Shown in pieces: positions 23,634 to 35,973 of a stretch of DNA of 64,000 nt. The stretch's first letter is position 1. The number at the start of each line of letters is the position of its first letter. The notes beneath the pieces were generated by a model that did not search any database, had not been told where the DNA came from, and saw only the letters and a list, made by a program, of their open reading frames with translations. The stretch lies in assembly GCF_000471905.2 (NCBI RefSeq), contig NW_006499776.1, positions 3,831,102 to 3,895,101 of the forward strand, given 5' to 3'. This DNA comes from Amborella trichopoda. Its lineage: Eukaryota; Streptophyta; Magnoliopsida; Amborellales; Amborellaceae. A program made the position numbers and the translations under genes.

Positions 23634-24053
23634 TAGGGTTGAGAATTACCCGGTTTGGATCCGAAAGCTAAATTTCATACCCTATCCTAATCCAACTATG
23701 GATCCAAGATTTGGATCTACTAGGTTGGATCTGGATCCAAAATTTGTATCTTAATAGTAATTTGGATCGGATCCTGGTACAGGTGGATCCGATTTGAATC
23801 CAACCCAATTATTAAAATACTATATATTATTTTACAATATACATACATGTTATATAGAATTTTTTGTTACATATGATTTTATATTATTTTATAGATATAA
23901 AATAATATAAAATTATTTTTGGATCCAATGGGATCCAGATCCCATGTATACTTTTTAGATTTGGATTGGATCTAGATTCAGATCCCATGTGTGCTTTTTG
24001 GATCCAAATCCGGTTCCCGATGGAAGACCCGATCCGAGCTGCTCTCATGCCTA
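23634..24053. mobile_element. hAT-like MITE C
   Basis: The left end TAGGGTTGAGA and the reverse complement of the right end TAGGCATGAGA form imperfect inverted ends. ATCTCATT (23626-23633) and ATCTCATC (24054-24061) flank it, 7 of 8 identical, the size expected for hAT. The interior is made of GGATCC-rich words around an AT-rich core (about 23815-23915). There is no coding frame. It resembles MITEs A and B in plan but not in internal sequence. Confidence 0.75.
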
Positions 24054-27000
24054 ATCTCATCTAGTCTAGTACTAAAATCTCTAAGGTTGTGATTCTAGCT
24101 AACCTAACACCCTCGAAGCCCCCTGTACGGGTTTAACATTTTAAAATATATTGACTCAGATCAGGAAGTGGGGGGAACCCCATTCCATGTCAAAATTTGA
24201 AACCAAGGAGGTTCCCTTATGGATCATAATACCTATAAGGGAACTTGAAATCCTCCAAGGGAGTCAAGGTTCTAGATTGGCCATATTGGCTATCCAAGTC
24301 CAAATCAGGGTGGTTCCAAATATTATAATTTATTATTTTTAATTTTCTCATTATTTATTTATTTACAATCAAATTTAGGGAGAATCTCAAATGAAATTCT
24401 CTTTGAGTTATTCTTTAAACTAATCAATTAAATCTCAGTAGAAAAGAGTATGATCCATTGAATTATAGTATATGCCAAAATAGATATGCGAGAACATGAC
24501 CTATAATATGTTGTTGACAGGGCCAGTTTGAAATCAAATAAAAACCATAAAAAACTAGAAATTTTTAAAAGAAAAAAAAATAAAGAAAATAAAGAAAAAT
24601 AAATTAAAAAATAAAGAGAAAAGAAGGAACTTACTTAATTGGAAGCTAGACCCCCTGACCTGCGACCGAAAGTTGGTGGCCAGATTCGACTAGAAGTTGC
24701 AGCATCTTCGTTCTCAACTTTAGTGAAATTTGCTTGAATTTGCAAAGTTACCTAAGGTGTGTTTTCCCTTAGGCTTGATTTCATAGAGCATGTTCATCCT
24801 AAGGTTTTTTTTTCTTATTTAGGATTTTCTTAGGGCATGATTTTCTTAAAGCTTTGGTTTTCAAATTTCAGTAGCTATTTTAGGGTTTCATGGCTACTTT
24901 AATTTTAGGGAATTGGGGACTTAAGGACCTAGGGTTTCTAGGGTTTGAAGGTCTAAAGTTAGGGATGACTTAAATTATTAGAAGAGGGTTTATTATGGCC
25001 TAGAGTTATGTGATATACTCTAAAAGGCATTAGAAGAGGGTTTATAAAGGCTTGAATTGGCTCCTAGAACTATTAGGAATATAAATCCTAGAACCTATCT
25101 CTAGAACATCTATTCTAATAGAATTAAGAATCTAAGGTCTTTGATCAGTCATATCTGTCATTAAAAAAGTTTCAAAAAGTCAATAGACGACCACCAGATT
25201 GCGTCATTGCACTTCCAAAAAGTACGGAATCCAAAAATAATAGCCACACAATATTCATCATTGAGGCCCAGGAGGACAGCAACATGCTTTGCATTGTTGA
25301 CCCATCCCTAGCTAAAAATTTATAGAATAAAATGCAGCCTTTGTGCGCACCCATTGGTGGTAGTTTGGTGAGATTCTGACCTACTTTACGAGTTGCGATT
25401 GGGTGTTTTCTAAAATTTCTAGGCTATTCTTGATAGATTCATATACTTTCGAACAGATTTAGATAAGATTTGATAGTTTGGAATAATTTGACTACATTTG
25501 CATTGATTGAAAGATTTCCTGGAGGGTAGGGACTCAAGGTCATGGTGCACTAGGGTTAAATAGCTAGTATAGTACTATGGTCACCATGGTTTAGGGTTGT
25601 AGGTTTCTGGAAATTCCCGTAGCTAAAATTTAGGTAGACCCCTTTTGGTACTCCCTATTCTTCAAGCACCAAAAAAATGACAAAGTAGATACTTGAGACA
25701 TCAGAGTTTAGAAAGTAAAGAATTATTCACTTGAACTCTTAACACCTAGTTTAGTTACTCTGATCCTTAACTTCCAACGCCTCGTGACAATAGTCAGCTA
25801 CTTCGAGGCAAGAATCAGTCATTGTTGGTGTTCTAACCCTTAACTGTCAATGCTTCAATTCAATGGTCAGTTATTATTGGTTCTCCTTGACTTTCTTGGC
25901 TATTAACTACTAACGCTTAGAGGTGATGATCAGCCAATGCGTATTTTTCCTTGGCTTAGGTATTAGTTTTCAATTAAACTAGAGAAATGTTAATTAGAAA
26001 GCTATGGAAGCCGTGCATAGTAAAGCTTGGGCCTTGAAGAGCCCCTATGTAACCTCTTCTAAACCAGAGGAAGAAGCTAATATAGCGACGAACTCTTTAG
26101 CTAAAGAAGTAGTCTCTATGAATGAAGCAACTCTGTGGCATGCTTGTCCCCCAGATTTTGTATGACTGCTCATGCAAAATAAATTTTTTTTTTTGGCTTC
26201 TTAATAAAATGGGTCAGGGCCTGTATCTCCACTGATTCACCCAAAAAAAAAGAGAGCACAAAGGTGGGCCCTATTACCCCAAAGATACTCCCCAAATTTC
26301 TACTCGATTGGACATGGAAACAAAGAGAAATGAGGAAGATTAGATAAATGAGTTCTATACACCATGGGTTTACAAGTGGACAAGGAAAAAAAAAAACCAT
26401 TAAAAAAAACTCCTAGAATTTGACTTCAGATGGTCTCAGAACTATCACAGATGAATTCATAAGGCCGAAAGACCTTTAACCCCTAAAATTCATGCTAAAT
26501 ATACCGTCCTAGGCCCTACTTTTCGAAAAAAGATTGTTTTCTTATTATTCAGGATTACCAGTTACTAAATATAGTAAAATCCTGCAACACTTCCTCAAAT
26601 TTGGCAAACTTTGTGCCCTTGGATCTCACAATTTGCTAGTCGGATCAAACTAAAATTTGGACATGTCGTGCTCCTTGATGAGAACGTTATTTTGGTATAG
26701 TCTACACACATGTTTGTTGGTCGGATCGAAAGAAATCTTAGAGAGAAGTTTGTGAGTTTTGAAGTTCATGCAAAAACCAGTTTACGTGAGCTCTTAGTGC
26801 TTTTTTTATCATAACTCGACATTCAACTGTCAACTTGAGCTAAATTGATGCATTTTGATCATGACTTGATTATCTTCAAAATGACATAAGAAAAGTAACA
26901 ATCGGGATTTGGATCGGTGGCCAACCGAGGCTCGAAATTGGGCAGGATTTTGGTTTTTCAACGAATTATCGGAACCATAACATAGCCAATCGGAAGTCTC

Positions 27001-27429
27001 TTCATGTAATTTTTTATGCAAAATTTTTGTGATGAGGTCCCTTTCAACTTTCCATTGAAAACCATACAACTCAAAACTTCCAAAAACTCCATAAAATCCT
27101 CATGGTTCCTTGCAAATCATATATAAAAATGATCGTAGCAGGACAATCTGTATATATTTTTTAGATTGCTTGCTCCGGCAGAGATGTCGAAAATAATGCC
27201 CCATCCTATGTGGATGGGAAGTGGCCCTCTTTGAGGACCTAATCATAAATTTTGGATATTGTGGATGTCATTTTTTGTCAATTTTTCATTTACCCGAATT
27301 TTGTTGTATTTTTCATCCTTTTTTTTTTACTTAATTTTCTAAAAGTTTGAGCATCCACCCTTGTTTAAAGGGGGAGGCTATATATAATACACATCACTCA
27401 TGTAACTAGGAGGACACTTTTTGTTTTGT
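24054..27429. other. repeat-derived noncoding sequence
   Basis: I see no gene in these 3.4 kb. A stretch at 25090-25560 shares wording with 30930-31145 (CTATCTCTAGAACATC, then CAAGATTTG/GATTGCAAGATTT and GTGCACTAG), so both are pieces of one repeat family. A-rich runs lie at 24560-24620. The frame at 25354-25172 and others show no domain. Confidence 0.5.
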
Positions 27430-28108
27430 AGTTAATAAAATTCTATCACTTTGAAAGTGGGGAGAGAAAGCTTATGTACAAAAGAGTTCTTCCCCTTACC
27501 CCAAACATAACCCTAGGTTAACCATCATCTAGTTAGCTTAACCTAACCCTAACCTACCTTCATTTAGTCTCTACACTTGACCAAGGTTTTATACAAACCC
27601 CAACCCTAACCTAACCACATTTCCATAATCTAACCATCATACTTCATACCCCATACTCCACACTGTATACTACACCATTCTCCACACCTCATACTCCACC
27701 ATACCCCACACCCCATACTCCACCGTACTCTACATTTCATACTTCGGCAGACCCCATATCCTACACCCTACCATATTCCCTATTTCAATCTAACCCACTT
27801 AGCCTAGGATAGCTCTTAAGGAGTCTCTTCTAAAGTGGTGCCTGAACAGGCTTAACTCCCATGTCGGACCTTGCCAGTGGACTCCTCCGATGTGCTTTAG
27901 CTAACACCGAGCACCTTTTCTCTTGTCCTCCACCCCACTTAAAGGGGAGGTATAAACCAAATTCTACCGGATTCTAACCAACCCTCCTCCATTCTTACTT
28001 GCCAACACTCCCACCAAGCTGACTCATAACACCTAGCCCTAGTCGACCCAACTTATCCAATTCCTCAAACCTACACGCCCTCCCCTTAAGACCCATGCGG
28101 CCTACATG
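27430..28108. repeat. C-rich sequence with degenerate CCATACTCCAC words
   Basis: Between about 27650 and 27790, variants of CCATACTCCAC, CACACCCCATAC and CATATCCTACACC follow each other with irregular spacing. Around it are AACCCTAACC words. The strand is strongly pyrimidine-rich. No gene is visible. Confidence 0.5.
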
Positions 28109-28798
28109 CCCTAGCTCGCTTGAACCCTCCTCAAACCACTTGACCCATTAATTCCCAACTTAACCTGAACCAAGTAGGACCTACTAAGTAACCTTAACCC
28201 TAACCTAACGAAACTGAACCAAACCACAATGACCACATAGGACCATAGGCTATCACTAGCACGTGACTCATAGACCCCTAGCACCGAAAGATGTGTCAGG
28301 GAGTGGAATCAAACCATGCCCCAAGTTTATGGGTCATGAAGGCATAAGTCTAACTCCCCTTGGGAGAATTACCATTACTTATATGCTCACGTGCCCCAAT
28401 GGCCGACAGACATTGGAAGGCTTTCTATGATGATTCAAAGACGAGATCTCAAAGCGCCATCGCTCAAAGCGTCTTGAACTGAACCCAAGTCTCTAGATAA
28501 TTCTCATCTCTTAACTTTTAATTTATTGGTTTGCCATTGCACCACACCTCACGCCTTATCCACGCACACACCGCACATCTTTTGGGTCAGACACATGCAC
28601 ATATAGGCATGTGAGGCTAGGTGACAATGTGGGGGCTGGCCAACGGCTCCCATTTTGTCCTTCGCTTCTAAGGTGTTTCTAGAGCTATTGGGTTTAATGA
28701 TTGTCTTTCTGAAGTGGGTTTTGCAAGGCTTTTATTTACATTTTGGTTGTTAGTTCTTTGATACAAGTAATTATCTTGGATCTCGAATTCGGACTTTC
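28109..28798. repeat. 690-bp direct duplication, copy 1
   Basis: This segment and 29489-30177 align nearly without gaps (offset 1380, falling to 1379). Both run from CCTAGCTCGCTTGAACCC to GATCTCGAATTCGGACTTTC. They differ by scattered substitutions, roughly one in twenty positions by eye. Neither copy starts with TG or holds a primer site at its edge, so they are not clear LTRs. Confidence 0.85.
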
Positions 28799-29488
28799 AT
28801 CAACAACATGAATGTCTTCATATCCTGATGTTAAATTGTTTCTCTAATAAACAGTTGCAAGGGAACCCTTTAACTCCTTTACTTCTGAAGCACTTTAAGA
28901 AAGTTTTTCTTAAAAAAAAATTTGGAAAAAATTATTGAAATAAAGGGTAGTGGCAAGTTACAATTCTAAAAAAGAAATTAAGGTTTTTGAAATCTCAATA
29001 CATAAAATTTTTGAAAAATGGAGATTTGAAAATTTTAAAATGGAAAACTAGAAAATTTTTGAGAGGGCCAAATTCTTTTGAAAATAACAAGGTTAACTGG
29101 TTTAAGCTCATGACACAATGGAGCATTTTTAGAAAAAAATTTATGAAAAAGGTCCTTAAAAAACATGGGTCTTCAGTGTAACCTCTTGCACCCCTTTCGG
29201 TGACTAATGAGCTAGACCAACCTTGGCTAGGACGAGTCAAGGAATCACCAAGTAATCTTTTATCTTCAATCTTAGGTCTTGCATTGCATCCTAAAGAAGA
29301 GTTCTTCTTTGAACGAATCAATGTCTTGGAGAATAACGAGATATTGCCTCTAGTACTCAGAATTTCCTTGGACTTCCAATTTCATACTTTCACTACCAGC
29401 TCTTTAAAATTCAAATGGTTGATGTATTTCATTTTAACTTGGAGAGTCCTCTCTCCCCCCCCCCTCCCGCCCTCCCTCAAACCACTTA
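28799..29488. other. spacer between the 690-bp duplicates
   Basis: About 690 bp of AT-leaning sequence that is not repeated on either side. Open frames at 28987-29181 and 29200-29523 have no recognisable motif. It ends in a C-run at about 29453-29465. Confidence 0.5.
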
Positions 29489-30177
29489 CCCTAGCTCGCT
29501 TGAACCCTTCGAAAACCACTTGACCCATTCAATCCCAACCTAACCTAAACCAAGTAGGACCTACTAACTAACGTTAACCCTAACCTAACTAAACTGAACC
29601 AAACCACAATGACCACATAGGACCATAGGCTATCACTAGCATGTAACTCATAGACCCCTAACACGGAAAGATGTGTCAGGGAGTGGAATCAAACCATGCC
29701 CTAAGTTTATGGGTCATGAAGGCATAGGTCTAACTCCCATGGGCGAATTGCCATTACTTATATGCTCACGTGCCCCAATGGCCGACAGATATTGGAAGGC
29801 TTTCTATGATGATTCAAAGACGCGATCTCAAAGCGCCATCCCTCAAAGCGTCTTGAACTGAACCCAACTCTCTAGATAATTATCATTTCTTAACTTTCAA
29901 TTTGTTGGTTTGCCATTGCACCGTACCTCACGCCTTATCCATGCACACACCGCACTTCTTTGGGGTCAGACACATGCACCTATATTCATGTGAGGCTAGG
30001 TGACAATGCGGGGGCTGGCAAACGGCTCCCATTATGTCCTTCGCTTCTTAGGTGTTTCTAGAGCTATTGGGTTTAATGGTTATCTTTCTGAAGTGGGTTT
30101 TGCAAGGCTTTTACTTAAATTTTGGTTGATAGTTCTTTGATACAAGTAATTATCTTGGATCTCGAATTCGGACTTTC
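29489..30177. repeat. 690-bp direct duplication, copy 2
   Basis: Partner of 28109-28798 in the same orientation. After GGACTTTC the two copies diverge at once, which defines the right border. Short frames inside both copies are not conserved as protein. Confidence 0.85.
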
Positions 30178-31189
30178 TAATCCTTCAAGTCCTACTTGGG
30201 TTGCTTAGCTCATCAAAATTTCATTTTAATAGGATTGAATTGTCGGTTAAGTTCCCTAGTGTTAGGGAGTTAAAATGTTTGGGTGCGTGGTGTGCTTTTA
30301 GAAAGTACCCTTAAACTATAGTGTTTGTGGTTCCACGACCTCAAGGTCCCTGTTGATGCTTGGACAATGATTCTAGAGACTGGGATCGAGAGAAAGACTT
30401 CGATCCCATTATGTTCGAGTGTCTTTTAGAAGACTAGTTTTGAAAAATCATGTGGATTTGTGCATCACGGTTCTATTTCGGACTGTAATACCCTAGAGTA
30501 TTTGAATGTGAGAGTGAATGCCTCACTCGGCTCTTGAAATGGGCGAGTGATCACTGTGCCTCTCTTTTATGGTCCTTTCTAGTTAGAAGCTCAAGTTGTT
30601 ATTATAGAATCATTTCCATAATGGGCTCGTCCTCAATGCTGGAGTTGAGGTGAGACTCTCAGATGAGAAAAGTATTGGAGTTAATACTAACCCTATGACA
30701 TTTTGTGATGTGTCGGATGAGGCCTCAACCTCACCTATTGCGCTTATTACATTATTTTCTTTCGATGAGGGTGCCTCTTTAAGTCCATTAGCTTGGGTTA
30801 CCCCTATTTGTTCTTCTTCAATGGTGGGACATGTGTCATGTTTCATAAACCTTCTTAACCTTAGGATACCTTGGTTAATATTGTCCATGTCCTTTTGACA
30901 TCTAAGGGATTCATCTTTTGAGTCTTTGTCCTATCTCTAGAACATCTTGGTACAATAAAAAATCCTAGGACCTGTTTAGGGGGGCAATGATAGGGTGGTT
31001 TTTGACATTTCTAAGTTGTTCTAGATATATTAAGAAAGATATGATCAAATTAAGTTAAGATTTGGCATGCTAGATTAATTTGACAAGATTTGGACTGATT
31101 GCAAGATTTTTGGTGATTATGGATAACTCATTTGTGCACTAGTTATGAAGGAAAGATGCGAAAGAAGTCAACAAACCAGAAAATAAAGA
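30178..31189. other. no gene seen; part of a dispersed repeat
   Basis: Noncoding. GACTGTAATACCCTAGAG at about 30480 looks like the start of a gypsy LTR but has no visible partner. The segment 30930-31145 is related to 25090-25560. Overlapping open frames on both strands at 30610-30898 lack motifs. Confidence 0.4.
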
Positions 31190-32190
31190 GAAAAAAAAAA
31201 ATATAAGAGATTTTGCCCCCTCTCAAGGTCTGCAAGTGAGTCCACTCCAAAAAATAAATGTTTTCTCGTTTCTCATTTTATTAATATAATGGTCACATCA
31301 GATAGAAGAAAATAAACGTAAAACCACCAAACTTAAAACTACCAAACTTACTCACTAAAAATCCTAACCAATATTAAATCTTCCAGTTCTTCCCTCAAAT
31401 ATCTATAATCGAAGAATAACATAAATAACCTAAAAGAAAACTAGAAATCTAAAATAGCCCAAATGAATTTCAAACTCCTTAAAAAACTAAAATAAAAAAT
31501 AAAAAACGTAATTATATTATTCTCCTGGGGTAAGGAGAGGCCCAACCTCAAGCTTGTTGAATTTACCATATCTTCTAGAGCCCTTTCCAATAGTTAGTGA
31601 TGTACTCCTGCCATTTGCCTAGGTACTTTATTTCCTTTAATAAACCAAATGATCAAATAATTATTGTGAAACTAGTCATAATCTTGATTTCTTTTTCGAG
31701 CTCCTCATAACTCTCGAAGATCAATCTTTATAATCATGATCATGTGAATATTCTTTAGATCGTGGTTCTTACATCACAATTTTCTCATTACATATAAGAT
31801 CAACATGGGATCAAAGATGCAGCTAGATTTGTCTATCAAATGAAAGTCGGCACAAGATCTGTGTGATTGTGAGCGCCCTCTTTTTGATGAAGGATGTTTT
31901 TTAACTGTTTATTATTGAAAGCAGTAATTCACTTTGCCAATCTCTCCTCGAAGTTTTCTTGTTTTCTCTTCTCTCTTTTTTTTTATCTAATCGTTAAATA
32001 TTTTTGGAAGCAAATAAAAGAAAATTAAAATCATAACGTGCTCATTGAGAAATCCTAATCAATACTAAATCTTCAATTGCTTCCCTTAAATCTCTACAAT
32101 TGAAAACACAAATACTCTAAAAAAACTAGAAATGAAAACCAATCCAATACCAAATTTCAATCTCTTAAAATATAAAGCTAAATTACATCA
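31190..32190 (-). mobile_element. small LTR element of the same family, copy 2
   Basis: Two direct repeats enclose a short interior, as in copy 1. The left repeat (about 31210-31519) and right repeat (about 31934-32190) share TTTGCC..TCTC, AATCCTAACCAATATTAAAT, CTTCCCT..AAAT and AAACTAGAAAT. The left repeat also carries GTCTGCAAGTGAGTCCACTCC, the family signature. The interior at 31520-31580 matches 22325-22385, including CAACCTCAAGCTTGTT. It is more eroded than copy 1, and no intact primer site is visible. A chromovirus landed 22 bp from its right end. Confidence 0.55.
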
Positions 32191-32217
32191 ATAGGGTTCA
32201 GTAATCCAAAATGGTCT

Positions 32218-32672
32218 TGGCACATATTGAGGAGAGTTCTTCTTGTTCTTCAACATACCTATCTTGCTAAGCCAGCAGAAACAAGAACAATAATGGGTAG
32301 TGAGTAAAATAGGTTTAATGGAGGAAACCTGACCTCATTAACACACTAGTGTTTGTTGGGGTTCAAAAGCATCCCGTTCGAAAAGATTACTTCTCATTAA
32401 ATACTCAAGCCACGTTGATTACAAGAAAATAGCCAAAAGATAAGCTTCTACTAACTACTCATGTAATCTACCTGATAAACCCAATAAAATAGCCAAAATA
32501 TTGGCTTCTATTAACTACTCATGTAAATTTACCCTAAGGCTCGGTCAACCCCGATATACACGACTCTATTAAGTACTCATACACGACTTCACATGAGATA
32601 TACATACCCATGCCTGCCTTATTTACCATGCTTATCATTAAAGAAGAGGAGCTACATGTTAGGTATGTAACA
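32218..32672 (-). repeat. 3' LTR of the chromovirus
   Basis: On the plus strand it starts TGGCACATATTG right after the GGTCT duplication and ends TATGTAACA, so on the minus strand it runs TGTTACATACC to TGCCA. Internal words AAGCTTCTACTAACTACTC, AAAATAGCCAAAATAT and TTTACCATGCTTATCATTAAA recur in the 5' LTR. Length 455 bp. Confidence 0.75.
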
Positions 32673-32686
32673 TCTCATCCCTCCTT
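32673..32686 (-). other. polypurine tract of the chromovirus
   Basis: The minus strand reads AAGGAGGGATGAGA directly before the 3' LTR start TGTTAC. This is the usual place and composition for the plus-strand primer. It overlaps the last codons of the decayed pol frame. Confidence 0.7.
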
Positions 32687-33058
32687 AAAATTCGGTCTTG
32701 TCCTCAAAAGACCAAAATCTAGAAATTGCTTCATCATGGCCTCGAGGTCTTCTCACGTAGCTTCTGTAGGCGACATTTCCTGCCAATGGATGAGAATCTG
32801 TTTTTTCCTTTTGTTAACTCTCTGATCAAGGACTGCTTGTGGCTGGGGATGGAGAATGTCATCGTCTTCTTGAACTATTGGAAGTTCACTTTGGATCGGA
32901 ATGCCTTCACCCACCCTTTTCTTCCTCAAGGATACATGGAACATCGGGTGAATGCGTGATTCCTTGGGCAAATCTAACTTATATACAACGGCCTCAATTT
33001 TCTTGACAATCATATAAGGCACATAGTACCTTGGAGATAGCTTGAGAGTTTTTCTCAA
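32680..33058 (-). pseudogene. integrase C terminus and chromodomain of chromovirus pol
   Basis: The frame at 33058-32753 begins in the integrase tail: KLSPRYYVPYMIVKKI, a VVYKLDLPKESRIHPMFHVS stretch, then PQPQAVLDQRVNKRKKQ and HWQEMSPTEAT. The W..MSPTEAT part is the chromodomain motif that can direct insertion through histone contacts. The Trp codon after EAT is changed to a stop, and the next residues (EDLEAMMKQFLDF) continue in frame to about 32680. Confidence 0.8.
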
Positions 33059-33264
33059 GGCTAAGGTAGACTGTCTGTAAGGTTGAAGTTTGAGATAAAC
33101 CCAATCTCCTTATACAAATTCTCTCTCCTGGTGATGACTGTCATATACCTTTTTCATGCAAGTTTGAGCCTCCTTAAGAGTGACACGTAATTCTTTAATC
33201 ATGAGGTCCCGATCTAGTAATTATCTCTCAATGGTTTCAACTCTAGCGGTGCCCAAAAAGTATT

Positions 33265-33854
33265 TTAGCAAGGATGGTGGTGGCCTGCCATAAACAACTT
33301 CAAATGGAGTTGTTTTGATCGCCGAGTGCCAGCTAGTGTTGTAACAATACTCTGCCTAGGATAACCACTTTCCCCATTCCTTAGGATTGAACTAAAAAGA
33401 CACCTCAGATACATCTCCAATGTATGATTAACAACTTCGCTTTGGCCAGCTTTTTGGGGGTGGTAAGCAAAGCTATAATTAAAATTTGTACCATTAAGTT
33501 GAAACAGCTTTGACAAAAAATTGCTAGTGAATGTGTAATCTCACATACGATGGTTCTCAACATCCCATGTAATTTGAATACTTGATTGAAGAAGATTTGT
33601 GCAACTCCCGTGGCTGTGTGTGGATGAGATAAGGGAATAAAGTGTGCATATTTTGATGACATGTCAATAACCACCAATACGACAGATTTTCCCTTATAAA
33701 CTGGTAACCCCTTGACGAAATCCATCGAGATGTCCTCCCATATTTGGAGTGGGATTGGCAATGGCTGGAGTAGGTCAGTAGGAGATACTTGCTTTGTCTT
33801 GTGGCATTGATATGTATCACACTCGATAATAAAGTTCTTAATTTTAATCCTCAT
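33265..33854 (-). pseudogene. integrase catalytic core of chromovirus pol, broken
   Basis: The frame at 33854-33405 carries CDTYQCHKTK (end of the zinc-binding part), the first catalytic segment WEDISMDFVKGLP and VVIDMSSKYAHFIPL. Where TIVSDRD is usual it reads TIVCEIT, so the second catalytic Asp is lost. The frame then shifts; the frame at 33516-33265 continues with YHPQKAGQSEVVNHTLEMYL, which includes the Glu region. Two frame changes and the lost Asp make it inactive. The intact enzyme would insert the DNA copy. Confidence 0.85.
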
Positions 33855-34165
33855 ACTCGGCCAATAAAACTGGTTTTTATCCTTTGGAAGGTTTTATGAT
33901 AACCCTCATGTGTGCCACCGTGGAATTGGCTAATGATATCTTTAATTAGGGATGGATTTTTAGCAAGATAAATTCTTTCCTTAAAAAAGATAAGCCCCTC
34001 CTTAAATTCCCATGGGCCTACTGTTTCACCGTCCTATATCCGTTGAACTAACCCCTGCAAAGCCGAGTTTGAGTTAATCTCCTCCTTAACCGTAGCTACC
34101 CAATCGGGTATTGGTTGAGAAATAGCGGCCAACCTTCATTCCTTATCTTCATTATTTTCTCCATA

Positions 34166-34600
34166 TTATGCCCTTCTAGACAAGGCATCGGCCACAACAT
34201 TCTCCCTTCCTTTTTTATATTCAATAGCAAAATCATAGCTTATCAACTTGTAAGGCCACCTTTTTTGTGATGAAGAACTTATTTTTTGAGCCCATAAATA
34301 CTGCAAACTGCGTTGATCTGTCCTTACTATAAACTGTCGCTCCAACAAATATGAATGCCATTTTTGCACTGCCAGCACCAACACCAACATTTCCTTCTCG
34401 TAGGTGGAGAATAGCAGTTTTTTCCTTGTAAGACTTGGCTATAAAATGTTATTGGCCTTTCTTATATTAACACAGCTCCTACACCTGAGCCACTAGCGTC
34501 GCATTCCACAATAAACTTCTTTGAGAAATCAGGTAGGACTAATACGGGAGCCTTAGTCATAGCTTCCTTTAAATTTTGAAACACGTCCTTAGCAGGGGTC
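34166..34600 (-). pseudogene. RNase H domain of chromovirus pol
   Basis: The frame at 34390-34166 holds the second half of RNase H: QKWHSYLLERQFIVRTDQRS, the YKLISYDFAIEYKKG block and ADALSRRA. Upstream at about 34600-34400 decayed sequence matches the first half, with the cytosolic DASGSGVGAV-type region recognisable only in part. Stops separate it from reverse transcriptase. The domain would degrade the RNA strand of the hybrid. Confidence 0.8.
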
Positions 34601-34702
34601 CACTTGAATGAATCTTTCTTGAACATGCTACTAAGTGGCCCAGCTATCTTACCAAATTTTGAATAATTTTTCGGTAATAGCCTGTTAGACCAAGAAATTC
34701 TC

Positions 34703-35342
34703 TCATAGCCTTGGGCGTTTAGGCTTAAGCCAGTTCAACATTGCAAAGACCTTATCCGGATCACCCGCCACTCCAGTGTTAGATATCATATGGCCGAGGT
34801 AGTGTACCTCTTTTTGGCCAAATTGACACTTCTCTTTCTTGACAAACAACTTGTTAGCTCGTAAAATGGCCAGTGTAATTTCTAAATGCTTAAAATGTTC
34901 TTCCCATGATGCACTATATATTAAAATATGATAAAAAAATAATAAGATGAATTTCCTTAAATGATTTTGGAATAACTGGTTCATCAGGGACTGAAAGGTT
35001 GGCGGGGCGTTGGTGAGACCAAAAGGCATCACCAAGAATTCATAGTGGTCATGGTGTGTCCGAAATGCTGTTTTTGTCGTATCTTCGGGCACCACTCGAA
35101 TCTGATGGCATTCAGTCGACCTTTGAAAATATATGTGCTCCATTCAACTCGTTCAATAACTCATTAATAGCTGGAATCAGAAACCGATATTTAATTGTGA
35201 TATTGTTAAGGGCACGATCTACGCACATCCTCCAAGATCCATTGTGCTTCTTAACCAAAATTACTGGTGAAGAATATGGACTGTTGCTAGGTCGGATGAC
35301 CCACGTAGTGAGCATCTTAGTCATTAACCTTTCAATCTCCAC
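34703..35342 (-). pseudogene. reverse transcriptase of chromovirus pol, catalytic site lost
   Basis: The frame at 35342-35112 has the N-terminal half: VIRPSNSPYSSPVILVKKHN, GSWRMCVD.ALN and RFLIPAINELLNELNGA, ending FSKVD. A frameshift near 35125 leads into the frame at 35143-34703 with HQIRV, FLVMPFGLTNAPPTFQ and GQKEVHYLGHMIS. The catalytic box that should be FxDDILIYS reads FFYHILIYS: codons at 34928-34933 give His and Tyr in place of the two catalytic Asp. A frame loss plus this double change means no polymerase activity. Confidence 0.9.
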
Positions 35343-35739
35343 CTTTTGATAATACGGGTATCATTAGGCCTTGACACATATAGGCCCACTCCCTGCCACA
35401 AAGGGAATCTTGTGATTATGGGACTGTGGAAGTGGACGATCCATGAGCTCCTCGAATACGTCTTGGAATTTCACCAAAATTTGCTACAATTGGGGAGGTT
35501 GAACCATCGCCTTGCATGTAGACCGTGGAGTTCCCAATGTCTACAGCTGTAACAATACACCCTGCTTGTTTTTCCTTGCTTCACGGTTGAATTTCGGGTC
35601 CCCAATAACCTTATCATCAACAATTGTGACTCCCTTGAGAATCACTTATTTTCCTTCTATATTAAATTTCATCAATAACCTTGCAAAGTCCCATACAATT
35701 GAGCTAAGTGTTCGTAACCATTGTGCCCCTAAAACCACG

Positions 35740-35973
35740 TCATAACCTTCTAATGACAGCAAATAGAATATAGACCAGCACACCTTGCACCTTCAACTTA
35801 ATGTTCGAGCACTTACCCACACTAGGTAGTTTCTCCCTTAACACCACCACCACTTCGAAACGGTTACCACTGGCTGGTAGTAATTTCACTTTTTCACTTA
35901 TGAAGTTATGAGTGCTTCCCGAGTCAATGAACACTGTGGCGGATACATGACCTATGCTGCCCTTGACTCGCAA
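35740..35973 (-). pseudogene. retropepsin domain of chromovirus
   Basis: The minus-strand frame starts GSIGHVSATVFIDSGSTHNF and continues through ISEKVKLLP and a V-rich second strand. DSGS is the active-site motif, with the Asp intact. It overlaps the end of the gag frame (36574-35924) in another frame, so a frameshift separates them. About 75 residues remain; the C-terminal flap is degraded. Confidence 0.8.

Noticed and set aside
25172..25354. 60-residue minus-strand frame
   Set aside because: No recognisable domain and located inside a repeat-related segment.
27530..28210. AACCCTAACC-type words that look like telomere repeats
   Set aside because: They are scattered single or double words, not arrays of CCCTAAA, and lie in generally C-rich sequence.
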